Positions 23,626 through 35,800 of a stretch of DNA of 64,000 nt are shown here, one piece after another (position 1 is the stretch's first letter; each line of letters begins with the position of its first letter). Source of the stretch: Trichoplax adhaerens (lineage: Eukaryota > Placozoa > Uniplacotomia > Trichoplacea > Trichoplacidae); assembly GCF_000150275.1 (NCBI RefSeq), contig NW_002060950.1, forward strand, positions 980,106 to 1,044,105, read 5' to 3'. The translations under genes and the position numbers were made by a program. A model generated the notes under the pieces. It worked only from the letters and a program-made list of their open reading frames with translations. It did not search any database and was not told the DNA's origin.

Positions 23626-24504
23626 TCAAATTCGAATCCAAACTGGAGAACATTTAATGCAATAATTTTTACCCAAGTTGTTATCCCAATGTTGAATGCC
23701 TTGACATTGAAAACAGATAGCAAATTCTACCATTTCTACACCCTCTACCGGCACAATAATACGAAAAATAAACGTGTCGCTGTATCCTGTACAGGAATTG
23801 GGATAATATTGGGCTTTAAGGTCCTTCCAAGTTTTCCAGCTATTAAAGGTATAACGTACAAAGACGGCTTTCTCAAAAGCAATATTACGAACTTTAATAG
23901 TACCTTCGCAGTAGTTTTTGTTTATTACGCTATTTTCTAATTTGACCAGGTTATCTCGTAAGATATCATGGAAACCTGTTTGTGCTACTGGTTGTTCAAA
24001 GCACATTTCTAATAAAACAGTTCGCAGGCTATTTGCTGTGAGATTAGAGTTAAATTTGCCAGTAGTAGGATAATCATCTTGAAAGAGTAGATCCGTTTTG
24101 CCATTGAAAGATGCTTTATCTTGCTTTTCATTATCCTTGTATATTTGTTCCTTGGAATTGGCTTTAAAAATAGTGGCTAATACTTTACCCGAAGTATCGG
24201 CAAAGTGAACGCTTTTCCTCTTTTTGACAACGTGCTTCCTCAATATGCTAGCACCTCTTTGATTTTGATTGCCATTTTTGGTAACAACTGGATACTTTGC
24301 CGATTGTGCTTGATCAGAAGCGTTAGATGCACGATCATTGCTGCTATTGATATCAATTCGATTAAGTGCATCATCTAATGCCATTATGGTGTCGTGATCC
24401 AAAAAGTCTTCACCGTCCTCCTGATCTTCTCCATAAATTGGTGGGGCAGAGTTTCTTCTCTTATTCTTGGATACGGCATTATTATTATCATCGTTGGAAT
24501 CCAT
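23626..24504 (-). CDS. PPP1R3: Protein phosphatase 1 glycogen-targeting subunit, copy 1 (RVxF + CBM21)
   Basis: This 292-residue protein probably brings PP1 catalytic subunit to glycogen so that glycogen synthase and phosphorylase are dephosphorylated. The acidic, disordered N-terminus is followed by a basic patch and the PP1-docking motif KSVHFAD at about 97-103. A CBM21 domain spans roughly 170-290, with conserved VRNIAFEKAVFVRYT, the SWKTWKDL strand and the glycogen-contacting HWDNN near the end. Coding sequence is a single exon starting at a clear ATG. It stands head-to-head with copy 2, 2.6 kb away, which suggests inverted local duplication. The vertebrate paralogue (PPP1R3B, C, D or others) cannot be assigned. 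Confidence 0.9.
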   Translation of the reverse strand: MDSNDDNNNAVSKNKRRNSAPPIYGEDQEDGEDFLDHDTIMALDDALNRIDINSSNDRASNASDQAQSAKYPVVTKNGNQNQRGASILRKHVVKKRKSVHFADTSGKVLATIFKANSKEQIYKDNEKQDKASFNGKTDLLFQDDYPTTGKFNSNLTANSLRTVLLEMCFEQPVAQTGFHDILRDNLVKLENSVINKNYCEGTIKVRNIAFEKAVFVRYTFNSWKTWKDLKAQYYPNSCTGYSDTFIFRIIVPVEGVEMVEFAICFQCQGIQHWDNNLGKNYCIKCSPVWIRI

Positions 24505-27088
24505 TTTTCATTGATTAGCCGTTGGTTATAAACTGCTGCCATGCACTGTACGCTGTATACAGTACAGTGGTGCTACAATGGATTTTTACTTGGTTACTGC
24601 AATGGTTAAAATGTGATGATGGACTGTCCAAACTGAAGATGGTATTGTCGATTGCTTGCTACAGTGCCCTTATGTTGGTTTACTGGTGCAATCGCTTGGA
24701 GTTCATATCTACTAATACGATATTAATAATGTTGATTGTAAGTTTGCAAGGCGTAGAGTAAATTATCTTTCAACAAGAGTATAGTCTTTCAGTATTCTAC
24801 CATGGATGTATTATATTGAATAGTACTGTATAGTCGGAAAAAGAATGTGTCGGTTAGTAGCACTATTGAACTAATGGTTGACCAAAGATTGTCCTGAATA
24901 AAAGGTGAATCGATTCTAATTATTAGTATAATGATTATGGCGTTGTTGCTGGTTGTATTTGCCGCATCGTCCGTAGGATTTGCTACTTTTCTACAAGTAC
25001 CTTGGATGGAAAGTACTCTAGTATTAGGACGTAATACCTACTGTATGCTTTGCTAAAATGATTGCAGTACCTTGAGTTACCGTTCTAAGGTGTACTAATT
25101 GTCCAGCGAATTGAAATGAAAAGGGTGTTGTACTCTTTGGAAATAAAACTATCGATGTAGGAGTAAGTAGTGTTATTGCTGTAGTCGATTGATTAATTAA
25201 TTCTTGCTGTAAAGCTTTCTTCCTATTGTGCGGTGTGCACAACAGTACTTGCAGAGTGTTGCCAGCGTATGCTAGATTGTTCTTTTGGAAATTTCTACTT
25301 TGTACCCTATCAATGTATCATCATCCTGTTGCAACTTGAATTTCAAGAGTTATAAGCAATGGTAATGACAGCAGTTGGCTCTCAACTCCTGCCACAATCT
25401 CACTAGGTAAAGGAATAGATGGACTAGTGGTATATAGGATAAGATAGCGTTATCCAACTTGCAATCTTGATCATCAAATCGATGCTCAGCTAAGTTGATC
25501 ATCATACAGTAATGTACAGTATCAAAAAGTAAACAATCAACAGCTCTGTGATGTAATTAGCAGTTTGGTAGAGTGCGCAGGTTACGTGGCCAGGCTATAG
25601 TCAAGCACTAGACTGCAAGGTGTCAAGTCGTACCGGTACAACGATAGTGGTACTCAACTGGGTCCCAACCGGTCTCCATCCTTGTTGGACATGACATTAT
25701 GCGCAGGTATGAAGCTACAACTGGATCGTGTGCAATATTACTGGCTACAATTGCATAGTGTAGCTATCCAGTTACTCAATACACCTGCAATGACTACAGC
25801 TCCTGTATCGATAGACGATCAGGGTGTTTTGCAATAACAAGCCGATTCTACACTACGTGACTAACTTCACGTTTCTAGTATAAAGACGTAAACAACCAGG
25901 AAGTACTTGGACACTATGAGTGGTGGTAAACAGTGACGTCAAAATAGAATCTGCTCGATTGTAGGCCGCACTTGCATAGAGTACAGCATATTATGATAGG
26001 GAATAATCTTATGCTGGATCATCCGTCCCAGTTGATTTAGTTTCTCACTACTGTACGATACCCTATATAATGGTATGGATGGCTTACATGTGTCTATTTT
26101 TCGCTGTGATTTCACTGTACAGTACGATACTATACACTGTACACTGTACTCTACTGTACTGTAGTGCAGCTTAACGCGACGTGTTGACCAGTGTTGATAC
26201 CAACTGACGTCACAACCAACAAGGTTAATAATTCAATATAATGTTAATAATTATATTAATTAATCCAGGCTATAGAAATCACTTGGCGGACGTGATGGAG
26301 TGTTTTTGGCCCTAAGGGCAACATGTCCTTTCTTCTGGCTGTCCGTTGTGATCCCATCGATCATGCATTGTCGGCATGCTTAGCCATTGCGTCACAGGTT
26401 GAATAAAAGAAAAAGTTTAAAAGTCAAATAATTTTCAGTAGTGCTTATTCGTCAACCGAAGCCAATGGAAATCATGCCATAGTCATGATCATCGCCATGA
26501 TGTCCAGAATCGTATGAGACTCTTCCATGGATGATTTATCATTTTTCTGATAGACTTTACGATATACCATTGATCGATTATTGATACCTGAAAGAAAGTC
26601 ATCACTCAGCAGACTTACTGACTTGGCTGTCGATTGACTACCGGCATAAATGAGGAAAACAAGATTGGCGAGAAGAAGAAGAAACACGCAAGACAACCTC
26701 TAGGTAGACTGCAATAGACTAGAAATTATCGACAAGTGACTACTCTACCTACTCAGCAGGCGGAACCAACAAGAAGCGATCGGGAATTACCCTCGTTGGC
26801 CGAACCCCTAACGCAACTTGACTTTATTTTTTATTGGATGGTCAGCAAATACCACCGCCAAGATTCCATTAATTGCTTAAGTAAATTATTATTCAAGGTA
26901 AGTTGCAACGGAATGATACGAATTTGTAGACTTTTGCCAATTGTATTTTGACACAATAGCGATTGAATTGTAAGCTATCGTTGGACACTTCCGTTCACCC
27001 AAGGCTAACGATTCTGTGCAAAGAATTAAAACGCATGTACAATCAATCCATTTCAAAGTTTTCTTTCATTTTTGCATTTCTTAGGAGC
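24505..27088. promoter_or_regulatory. Divergent intergenic region between PP1-targeting copies 1 and 2
   Basis: The two start codons face away from each other across 2.6 kb, so the segment must hold both promoters. A noncoding 5' exon of copy 2 probably ends at 26897 (AAG|GTAAGT), with intron 26898-27084 (ACTTAG-like acceptor TTCTTAG) just before its ATG. Palindromic ACTGTACAGT stretches occur at 24547-24570 and 26115-26165. No core promoter element can be claimed. Confidence 0.5.
26472..26696 (-). CDS. Candidate small secreted or membrane peptide exon (weak)
   Basis: An open frame of about 74 codons on the - strand begins with a strongly hydrophobic run, CVFLLLLANLVFLIYAG, followed by small residues, as in a signal peptide. 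The rest is polar and has no recognised family. There is no ATG: the frame opens at TTG after an in-frame stop. A coding role therefore needs an upstream exon joined at the acceptor-like CCTAG|AGG near 26700. It overlaps the 5' region of PP1-targeting copy 2 on the opposite strand. A chance frame is quite possible. Confidence 0.2.
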   Translation of the reverse strand: MSCVFLLLLANLVFLIYAGSQSTAKSVSLLSDDFLSGINNRSMVYRKVYQKNDKSSMEESHTILDIMAMIMTMA

Positions 27089-28156
27089 ATGATCTACAGT
27101 GATTCCAATTCTCATAGCAGGCTGCCTATGGAGCGTACTAATCCTACCGATGTTCAGATGCCAATGCAATTTAATCTCGTAAGCAACTTGACCAAAAGAA
27201 ACACTGCCGATGCTATATTACCTTTCGGTCAATTGAACGATTTGGTTGACTGCTTCACTCAAGCTTCATTAACAAGCAGCAACGATGACCAATTGCCCAT
27301 GCGAACGAGCGCTAGTCTTGAGCACAATTTATTAAGTACAACCGTGGATAACAACTTCCAGGCAGAAAAGACGTTACGCCAATGTCATAGCGATAACGAT
27401 ATTCGTCCTCGGAAACCAAAGGTCAAGAAACCCTTTCACAAAAAATCGGTTCGTTTTGCCGACAGCTTAGGCATGCAATTAGTCACCATCTACGAACTAT
27501 CATCGCAATCAGTAGTAGCAGAAAGCAACAATAATTCAAAAGCATCGCCTACTGACGCGACTAAGAACCTTGCGTCCAACCAACATCAGCATCGTCAAAC
27601 GAATTGCTGCACAGAAATACGCAAAGTGAATTTATTCGACTTTAAATGTACTATCGTCGATCAAGCTATGAATAGAAATTATTGTAAATTAAACAAGACG
27701 TTAAAATTATGTTTCGATCAGCCAGCACTGGATAACAATTTCACTTCCAACCTGAAGAAAAATTTTATCCAATTAGAAAAAGTCACACTGAAAGAACAAC
27801 TGCGTGTGATTGGTGATGTGAAAGTTAGAAATATTGCCTATGAAAAAGCTGTCACGGTCCGATATACTTTGGATTCTTGGAAAACATGCAATGACATGGC
27901 TGCTCAATATAAGTGTAGTTCGGAGAATGGTATTGTAGATACTTTCTCCTTCACTTTAACTTTGCCAACTAATTTATTTGTGGAAAAATTAGAATTTGCA
28001 ATCAAGTATGATTGTAATAGTACGTCTTATTGGGACAATAATAATAACCATAATTACGTTATCAAGGTCATTTCAGTAAAAGATGAAAGCGATTCTCGAT
28101 TAAATTCTAGTGGAATGGCACTTTTGAATCATAGAATGAGCCATCATTTCTTATGA
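27089..28156 (+). CDS. PPP1R3: Protein phosphatase 1 glycogen-targeting subunit, copy 2 (RVxF + CBM21)
   Basis: This 355-residue paralogue of copy 1 has the same order: a long disordered N-terminus, the PP1-docking motif KKSVRFADS with Val121-Arg122-Phe123, and a C-terminal CBM21 (about 220-335). Conserved CBM21 stretches are VRNIAYEKAVTVRYT, DSWKTCNDM and YWDNNNNHNY. I chose the ATG at 27089 because a good intron (26898-27084) ends just before it. The frame stays open upstream to 26963, but only by reading through that intron and only from a TTG. It encodes a glycogen-bound PP1 regulator by family knowledge. It lies head-to-head with copy 1, and its CBM21 is recognisably closest in layout to that gene. 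Confidence 0.9.
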   Translation: MIYSDSNSHSRLPMERTNPTDVQMPMQFNLVSNLTKRNTADAILPFGQLNDLVDCFTQASLTSSNDDQLPMRTSASLEHNLLSTTVDNNFQAEKTLRQCHSDNDIRPRKPKVKKPFHKKSVRFADSLGMQLVTIYELSSQSVVAESNNNSKASPTDATKNLASNQHQHRQTNCCTEIRKVNLFDFKCTIVDQAMNRNYCKLNKTLKLCFDQPALDNNFTSNLKKNFIQLEKVTLKEQLRVIGDVKVRNIAYEKAVTVRYTLDSWKTCNDMAAQYKCSSENGIVDTFSFTLTLPTNLFVEKLEFAIKYDCNSTSYWDNNNNHNYVIKVISVKDESDSRLNSSGMALLNHRMSHHFL

Positions 28157-28427
28157 TGATGAATTATTCTCACTTTTGAAGTAAATCAATATCGTTTGAA
28201 AGTACTGCAGCTTTTCTACACTACTTCTTAATCACAATTGCGTACGGAATGTGTGTAAAAAACTTACCGTTGTCAAGATAACTCGATATCTATGAGTATG
28301 ATATCCGAAAGAGGGCTCAATTGCGAAGAGTATTATTCTATAGTTAACCTTGCATTTCTTGTTGCCTACTACTATTCTTTCTTTTCCAATTTATTACCAT
28401 GTATCTAAACAACATATAATAAATAAC

Positions 28428-28433
28428 TGGATA
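28428..28433 (+). terminator. Polyadenylation signal of PP1-targeting copy 2
   Basis: AATAAA lies about 270 bases after the stop codon on the same strand, in an A/T-rich stretch. Confidence 0.45.
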
Positions 28434-31400
28434 TTTATTAATTCATAGTAAACTGTACAGTCTATCATTTGTCAATTGCATCTGTATTTGTGTTCGCTTA
28501 CGGTACGATGAAGTAAAATGATCAACGTCAAGCTAAAAAATTGAAATGCAAAGGACTAAAGTTGATTCATTGAACTGTCCGTACACGCAGGCAACTGTAA
28601 CCACAGTCAAAAGAGATTGAACTATTATCATCATTATCGTAACCATAAATCATTTAGAGTACTTAAGACGTTTATACAGCGCTTGGCGCTTAACTTGATG
28701 TTTTCAAGACTCTCTAAAACTAATTTCAGCCACGACTTTACTGTCTTGTTTTACTTTTTTGATGTAAATGGCTCAAGCCAAAGTGAATAAAAAAACGTTT
28801 TCTTCTATGGGCTACAGCTTGTGAACCACTTTAACTTTTTCTTTATTTGAAAACCATGGATACACGTATTCAAAATTTTTTCTCACCTCCATAGTCGAAT
28901 TAGTGTAACGTCTTATGCTATACAATGTACCAAGAAGCTCTCAGGTAAAAAGTTTCTCCCCAAATTTGCCGGTCCTCAAGGGTTTGGATAAAGAATATGC
29001 AGGAAAATAATTGGCTTGTACGTGATTGACTTACAAGACACAATAATAACAATAATAACTATAGATGACGTATTGATTCGGTAACAATCCCAACTTGTTC
29101 CTATTGTACATTAATTCAATACATGGCGGTTATTCAAACAAATTTAGCGCAACTGGCATCATCGTTCCTATTGTCTACCAATGTTCCTGTCTTTGTTTTC
29201 ATTTGTTTCTATTCAATGACTACAATAAATAACGTATGATGATGAGTTAACGGTCATCGGTATGAAATTAGGATAAAAAATTTTTTTTGTCAGCATGAGT
29301 GCTGAACCTCATTAGGGAACCATATTGATTACCTTGTGGATAGATCATGTTGTCGATCAATGTTCAAATCATTGCAAGATTGGAACACCTTGACGTCCAA
29401 TCTGATACTAGACTTTAATTAGACCTTTTACCTTTAATTTTATTTTTTTTTTTTGGCTGTGGGCAGTGAATGAGGTTGAGACAGATCGTAGGCTTACGGT
29501 ATCATTTTAGTCATCATGTCTACGATAGTAGACTATGCTGCTAGCTGTAATTAAATTACAGTACAACAATTAATCCTCTGTCATTTACTGTACAGCGTGA
29601 ACAGTGGACATTTGTTAACGCTGTTTTAACAATTGTAGCATTCATCGATTTATTTGTTTATTTATTAAATTGTCATTAAATTTGGGGGATAAGAATCGAC
29701 TAGCGGATCAGTATGGTATCAATCAGTGATAGCTACCATAAACAAAGTCAAATTATATGCATGCTGTGAGCTGAAGTAGACGGTGGCGTAAATGTATCAC
29801 GGACGACTAAAAGAAAGAAACTGTATTCTGCCAATTTATGCGACTATTATTATGACTGGACAATCGATTGATTAAAGAATGTGAAAGTATGCATTTTACA
29901 ACTATTGAAATGAAAGCTTATTATTCCGGGGTGGCGTGTCGATATGTTGTACAGTACAAGCTGTTCTTGATGAGTGCATTGAAAAAAAAAAAATCGTCGT
30001 AGCCCGTCAATGCTTTTATACTTTATGATCAACGAACGCTGTGACAATATCTTTAAATTACTCAGCTAAAGGCTTGTATCATTAATTCATGATGCTAGTG
30101 CTTTTAAATAAATAATTATAAAAGGAAAATTACGAATGTTATGACATAGGCTGATTTAAATTAATTTGCGATACTTAACTAGAGGATTATCAACTAATCG
30201 TAACAATGTATGGCTCTCAATCATGGGGCTACAATACTTGTATACCGTGTACGGGACGATTTTATCGATTTTGAACTGAAATAGATAAACTGTTCAAACT
30301 ATCTTGAGTGCATGTAATGCACTTATATGAGAGGCGATCTTATCTAATATCTTCTGCAGTTATTAATATCGACGTGTTTACTATCTATACAGTACTCTAC
30401 GGTCTGCATGTACAGTATTAATTATATACATATAAATCATATATGGTATTAGATTACTCATATACATACGTGAATACCGTTTTAGTCACGCATCATTAAT
30501 GGACAAATTATTTGCTTTAACCAAATTGAATCATTCTTAAGAAGGGTTAAATATTCTGACACCCAATATTTATGCCCCATGATTACTAAATGTTGCCTCT
30601 AGTTACATATTAGCTATCATCGTCCTATCGTATTAGCTACCAATTAACACGGCACATATAGTTGTTTAAGTCCGAATGATATAAGGATGAAGATATAGAG
30701 GCCAATTAAATTGACAATGGATTGAATTGGCAAGTAATGCCTGTAGGTAAGATATCTGCATTTGAGAATATGAAATAATGTTGGCATTGTGAATTTTTCT
30801 TCGCACTGCATAATACTTCACTTGTTATATTCTTCTTATATAGAGTGACAAGTAACAATCCACCAGGAGCAATTGCTTCTGTAATTATAATTAGTATCGC
30901 TATTGTATAGTTCTCATTTTGTGTGATAATCTAGGAGAGTAGCGATGGCTATAGCTGTGCTTGAACAGCATAATTTACTGTGGTGCTGCAGCTTGAAAAG
31001 AACAGACGAATATGTAAAGCGAACATTTTCCTCCAAAACATACTCGTATCTAGCTGTATAGAATTTCTCTATTGTCCGCTCAGTAACTATTTGACTGAAT
31101 CCAATTAAGCTTATAGCACCAATTACCCATTTTGATACAATACTACTATCGAGTCTGCACTCAGCATACGGTACGTATAAAGTAAAGTAACAGGCATTAT
31201 GCACAATATTCTACGTGTACAATATAATACACTATAACGCTCTGAACATTTTATCGTCCAAATTAGTTAACAGACGATCGGATAGTTACTACTGTAATTA
31301 AGAAGATTGATCCTGTAAGCCAGATAGTTGGTATAACATGCAATAGATGATGTAGTCTTTCTTCTCGTAGCCAGTGGCTATGATGACAATGCTGATATTA

Positions 31401-32541
31401 TATATGCTATACTAATAGGCAAGAACGATCGTCCAAATTTGAACAACCAACTCTATGCTCACTGATACAACAATGTGTAATGCTGGTATGGTAAAGTGCA
31501 GCATTATGATCATTCCCATGCTGCATTTCATTATGATTAACTGATTGCACTAAAATTAATTATTGCATGCTTCAAAACACAGAAAATGCAAGTGTCTAAG
31601 TTCAAGTTCAATTATTGAAATATACTATATTTATCGTTGCTACCATCTCAACCACAACTTTTATAAGATTAATCCAACTAACAAATAGTTATATAAGGAA
31701 ATACTGCACTGCATAGACCAACTATAAAACATAAATTAATGATTTCTCTAAAAACAACGCATAAATTATTAGGACACTTAGAGAATCCTACGTTATCCGA
31801 TAATACTATCGTAATTAGATTTCATATAAGATCGCTACACTGTACCAAGGGGTTCCAACTGGAATTAATAATGAAAAGTTAATGTATTTGATAAAACAGA
31901 TCTGTGACGACGACATAAAAACTGTCTTATAAATAAGATATCCAACATGATAATAATGGCATACGTATGTCCAATTTCTGATACACAATATAGAAGAATT
32001 AAGACAGTATATAAATTCAAAATAGCAAATAATGCCAAATGGACGAATAATATTCATCGGCTAAAAAAGAAAGGGATTAGCAATAAATTAAGTGAAATAA
32101 ATTTAAATAATAACTTTTCTGAAGTGAAAATACAGAAAATTCTAGATATAGAGATACTAAATAAGCACAGACCAAATAGAGAGATGACTGCACATAAAAA
32201 TTTGAATGTATACTGCATATCTTTTGGATCACTAATAAATAATACAGTATGACGAGTAAATACATAGAGCAAGAAGTGTCTATAAAATTAAAAGGTTCGA
32301 AAAGAACGAGTGTAAAACAGAAATTTGATGACAAATAAACAAGCTTCACAGCTTATATAACTATCCTTATAAGGTTTTGTTTTTAAACGTAAAAAGTGTA
32401 ACCGTTGATAGCTGTGTGTACGAAAATATTAATCAACCAGCTTTTGCTTCTAATGTATTTACTTGTAAAACATCATACTATGCCAAATATGAAAGAATCA
32501 GAATATCAATATATAAACATATATATATGATAATAATAATG

Positions 32542-32607
<66 letters not shown>

Positions 32608-32892
32608 TTAATAAGAATAATAATAATAATAATTTAAAATGTGCAACTCGCATTAAACTCTACATATCATAAAAGCACATCAAAAACTAGTTAAGTTACA
32701 AAGATACTTGCATTAAATTTAATTCTCACCAAACATAGAATAGAAAAAGAGACAAAAATGGTAGAAAAAACTAATTAACGAAGATTATGATCAAATTTTC
32801 ACTACAGGAAACTTGGTAAGAAGAATTTTGGTAACAGAAAAAATGGAAAAGATAAGAAAGAAAAGTTTAACTTGGCTAATAATTTCTCTTTT
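28434..32892. other. Convergent intergenic region
   Basis: About 4.5 kb lies between PP1-targeting copy 2 and the 3' end of CPEB. Several ORFs of 65-100 codons (30914-31204, 31815-32349) overlap each other on both strands and have biased, low-complexity composition. I regard them as chance. The only clear structure is the AAT microsatellite at 32524-32636. Confidence 0.55.
32524..32636. repeat. (AAT)n microsatellite
   Basis: An almost pure ATA/AAT trinucleotide run of about 110 bp has a few interruptions (ATT, AAG) near its right end. It lies about 260 bp beyond the CPEB stop codon, so it may fall in that gene's 3' UTR or just after it. It gives a long poly-Ile frame that is an artefact. Confidence 0.97.
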
Positions 32893-35800
32893 TTAACTCC
32901 ATCGAAATGGGACAGTTCGAGGACGATCACCACCCTCCTTAACTAAAGGCTTATGAAATTCTTTTCCCTGGCGTGAATGATTCATAGCCCAACAATGTTC
33001 GCAATAATATTGCAAGCAGGTAACATTAGAGCAAAAGAAAGGAGCAAATTTTCCGCCACATCGTGCTCCTTGGCAATGATCGCACATTTGGTCATCTAAA
33101 ACATACGGCTTAACTTCGACCTACATAGGAGATTATTTATAAATTATTTGATGAACATCAATATTTCAATCAACACCTAGATAGTAATGCTAAATAGTTC
33201 GGCTACAATAATGGTATGTAGAGTGCGCCATCACCTTGCGGTTTATTACATAGAGTTAAAAGTAAATTGTTGATATATACCAATATACTATATATGGTGT
33301 TATTGTGCATAATTTAGCATCGTACCCTTTTATCAATATCTCCATGTTGTAGCTGAACAAAGCGGGCGCTAATGGCAGCAATGTAACTCTGTTGATTTGA
33401 AAAAGCAACACGTCCAGCACCTTTAGGATACTTCAACTCCGGATCGGTATCAATTCCAGCATAGCAAACACCACCATAGAAATCGTTCATAATCTTAGCT
33501 AGCTCGCCTAAGAAAGGATTGAATTAATTATAGCTTATTATACTATTTGTATTTGTTGATTTTAGTCAAATGACCATGAAATCCATATTTTTCTGTAATT
33601 TTCCCAATTATTTACTTACATGCACGAAGTGGACGAGGCACACCGCCAACAAAAATTGTCTTCCTTGGATCGAGCGGTTTCGAATTATCCATAACAAAAT
33701 CGCTATCGGATAGATTCCAAGGTCGAATTTGAACCTAGTATTTTGATGAATAAAGTTTGACAGAATAGAGTAACAACTGTTAGTAAAGATGATGATTACA
33801 GGTTTACTACGTCGTTTATCCTTCCCTTTTAACGTGTACTTACAGGTTTATGCTTGATGGTTGGACTTGAGACATACATAAACAATTTATCATCATCACG
33901 AACACACGACTCTATCAATTTCTGAACAGAGACTTCTTCCTCAAATAATAAGAAAGCGTATCCTAATGGCGATAAAATAGAATTTTTAAAATAATTTGTT
34001 ACAATGATGATAGGTAGAAATTATTGCTGTACTATATATTAGACACTATAGAGTGTATAGTGGATGATTAATAGGATAAAATGTGACTTTTTACCTTTTG
34101 GAGGAAAGTAAGATTTACTTTCAGCTTTATGTGGCCAATCAACTGTAAGAGGGCCAAACCGACAAAAGGAATTGTGGATTTCATCTAGATTTAAAATTAA
34201 AGTTAAGCAATCATGTTATGTCAATGAATGGTGATTAACAGCAGTTTTAAGATTGAATTGGGATCGCTATCGCTATCTTTTACTACCTTCATCGATATCT
34301 GGAGGTAAGCCACCAACGAATACTTTGCGAGAAAAACGCTCGGTATGATCTCCTCCTCCTCCTCTTACATTATTATCCATTAAGTGTAAAGGTCTAATAG
34401 GAGAGATTCTTTGATCATTTATAGCAGTTGGATCTTCCAGTCCTCTATCAATGCCTTGATTTGTAGGAAAGAATGTCTTATCTAAATGGAAGATGAGTAT
34501 TTCTATTATTTGTGATGGAATTAAACTTTAATGTAGTATCCATCGTAAAATTGTGGACCCATAATTCAAAATCGACAACTACTAGAACTGCAATTAATAA
34601 GTATCGATAGCCACAGCAAGATACTAGCAACATCTTTCAATATTTGGTCCTGTACCGTAGTTCTATTCTATAATTTATTGAAATTTGGCTATCCAGTAAT
34701 AGCCTTAAAGTAGATAATATGACTCAAAGAGGTAATAGATGAATCCAATCGGAAATAATCACGCGACATGCTATTGTATTACTCGCCATAATACTTGTTA
34801 TTTTTGAGCTGGTATAATTATTTTTACACACAATAGATAGGCATTACGCCATATATATCAGTATATTCAAATGTTTTAGTTTAAAAATATGGCAAGATAC
34901 TGGCTACTCTCTAGATTTAATCCAACCAATTAAAGTTTATAGTGAGTAAAAGATGTAACTTTACCTTAACGCTATCATCTGATCATTATAAGCTACCCTA
35001 CATGTACGTATTAAACTAGTGTTAATCTTAGTTTTTTATCTGTTTTATAACTAGTCGACATAGGAAGTGAACCGTAGTTGTTAACAGCATGGACAAACGG
35101 TAAGTATGAGTACTTGTTAAAACATTTTTTTTCCGCTATCAATGTACATTGAAGTTTAATTTCTACAGTCTATTGGTGAATATTATCGCTTAAACTACTC
35201 CACTATCGTTATAAAATAATAATAATAGAATCTAGAGAAATAGACAAAAGATTCTATTCGATCGATCATCCAAATTCTATTCCAAAATTAAAACAATAAA
35301 TATATATTGGAATAATCCGACGCCAACGCCAACTCGATTATAAATGGAAGAAAGAAATTTTTACCTCTTGTATGTTCGTCAGGTGTTGGAGATTCAATAA
35401 TACCCATTAGGTTATTCTCTAGAGTCGGAAATTTCATGTCTGCCGATTTTGTCTACAAGATAAAAAAAAAAGAAGCAATACCCTTGGATATTAATTAAAT
35501 GAATCTAATAGTAGCACCTCAATAATAAACAAAAGCTATCTTGATTATACAATATCTTCTATAGAGTAAAGGCATGAATTTAAAGGGGAAAAAAAAAACT
35601 ATCATGTCTAGATATAATATATTCAACTTCTCTATAGTATTTATTCGACTTTGAAAACATTCACTTGGTTATTAATTTGATGACGATAGAGAAATAACTA
35701 TAAATAAGATGGTTGAAAATTCACTACAAGGAGTCAGTAGAGAGTGAATAAGATTAATAAAATATCATTTCATTCTTCATTTCTATTCTATAGTCAATGA

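Noticed and set aside
23578-23940. 120-codon + strand frame
   Set aside because: It is the antisense shadow of the CBM21 gene at 23626-24504.
24522-24761. Hydrophobic 79-codon + strand frame upstream of PP1-targeting copy 1
   Set aside because: It is rich in Leu, Cys and Trp without charged flanks, overlaps a TACAGTAC cluster, and has no splice or family support.
26963-27088. N-terminal extension of PP1-targeting copy 2
   Set aside because: It starts at TTG and reads through a likely 5' UTR intron (26898-27084). The ATG at 27089 is preferred.
32377-32637. Frame with a long poly-isoleucine tail
   Set aside because: It is the translation of the AAT microsatellite and has no other protein features.
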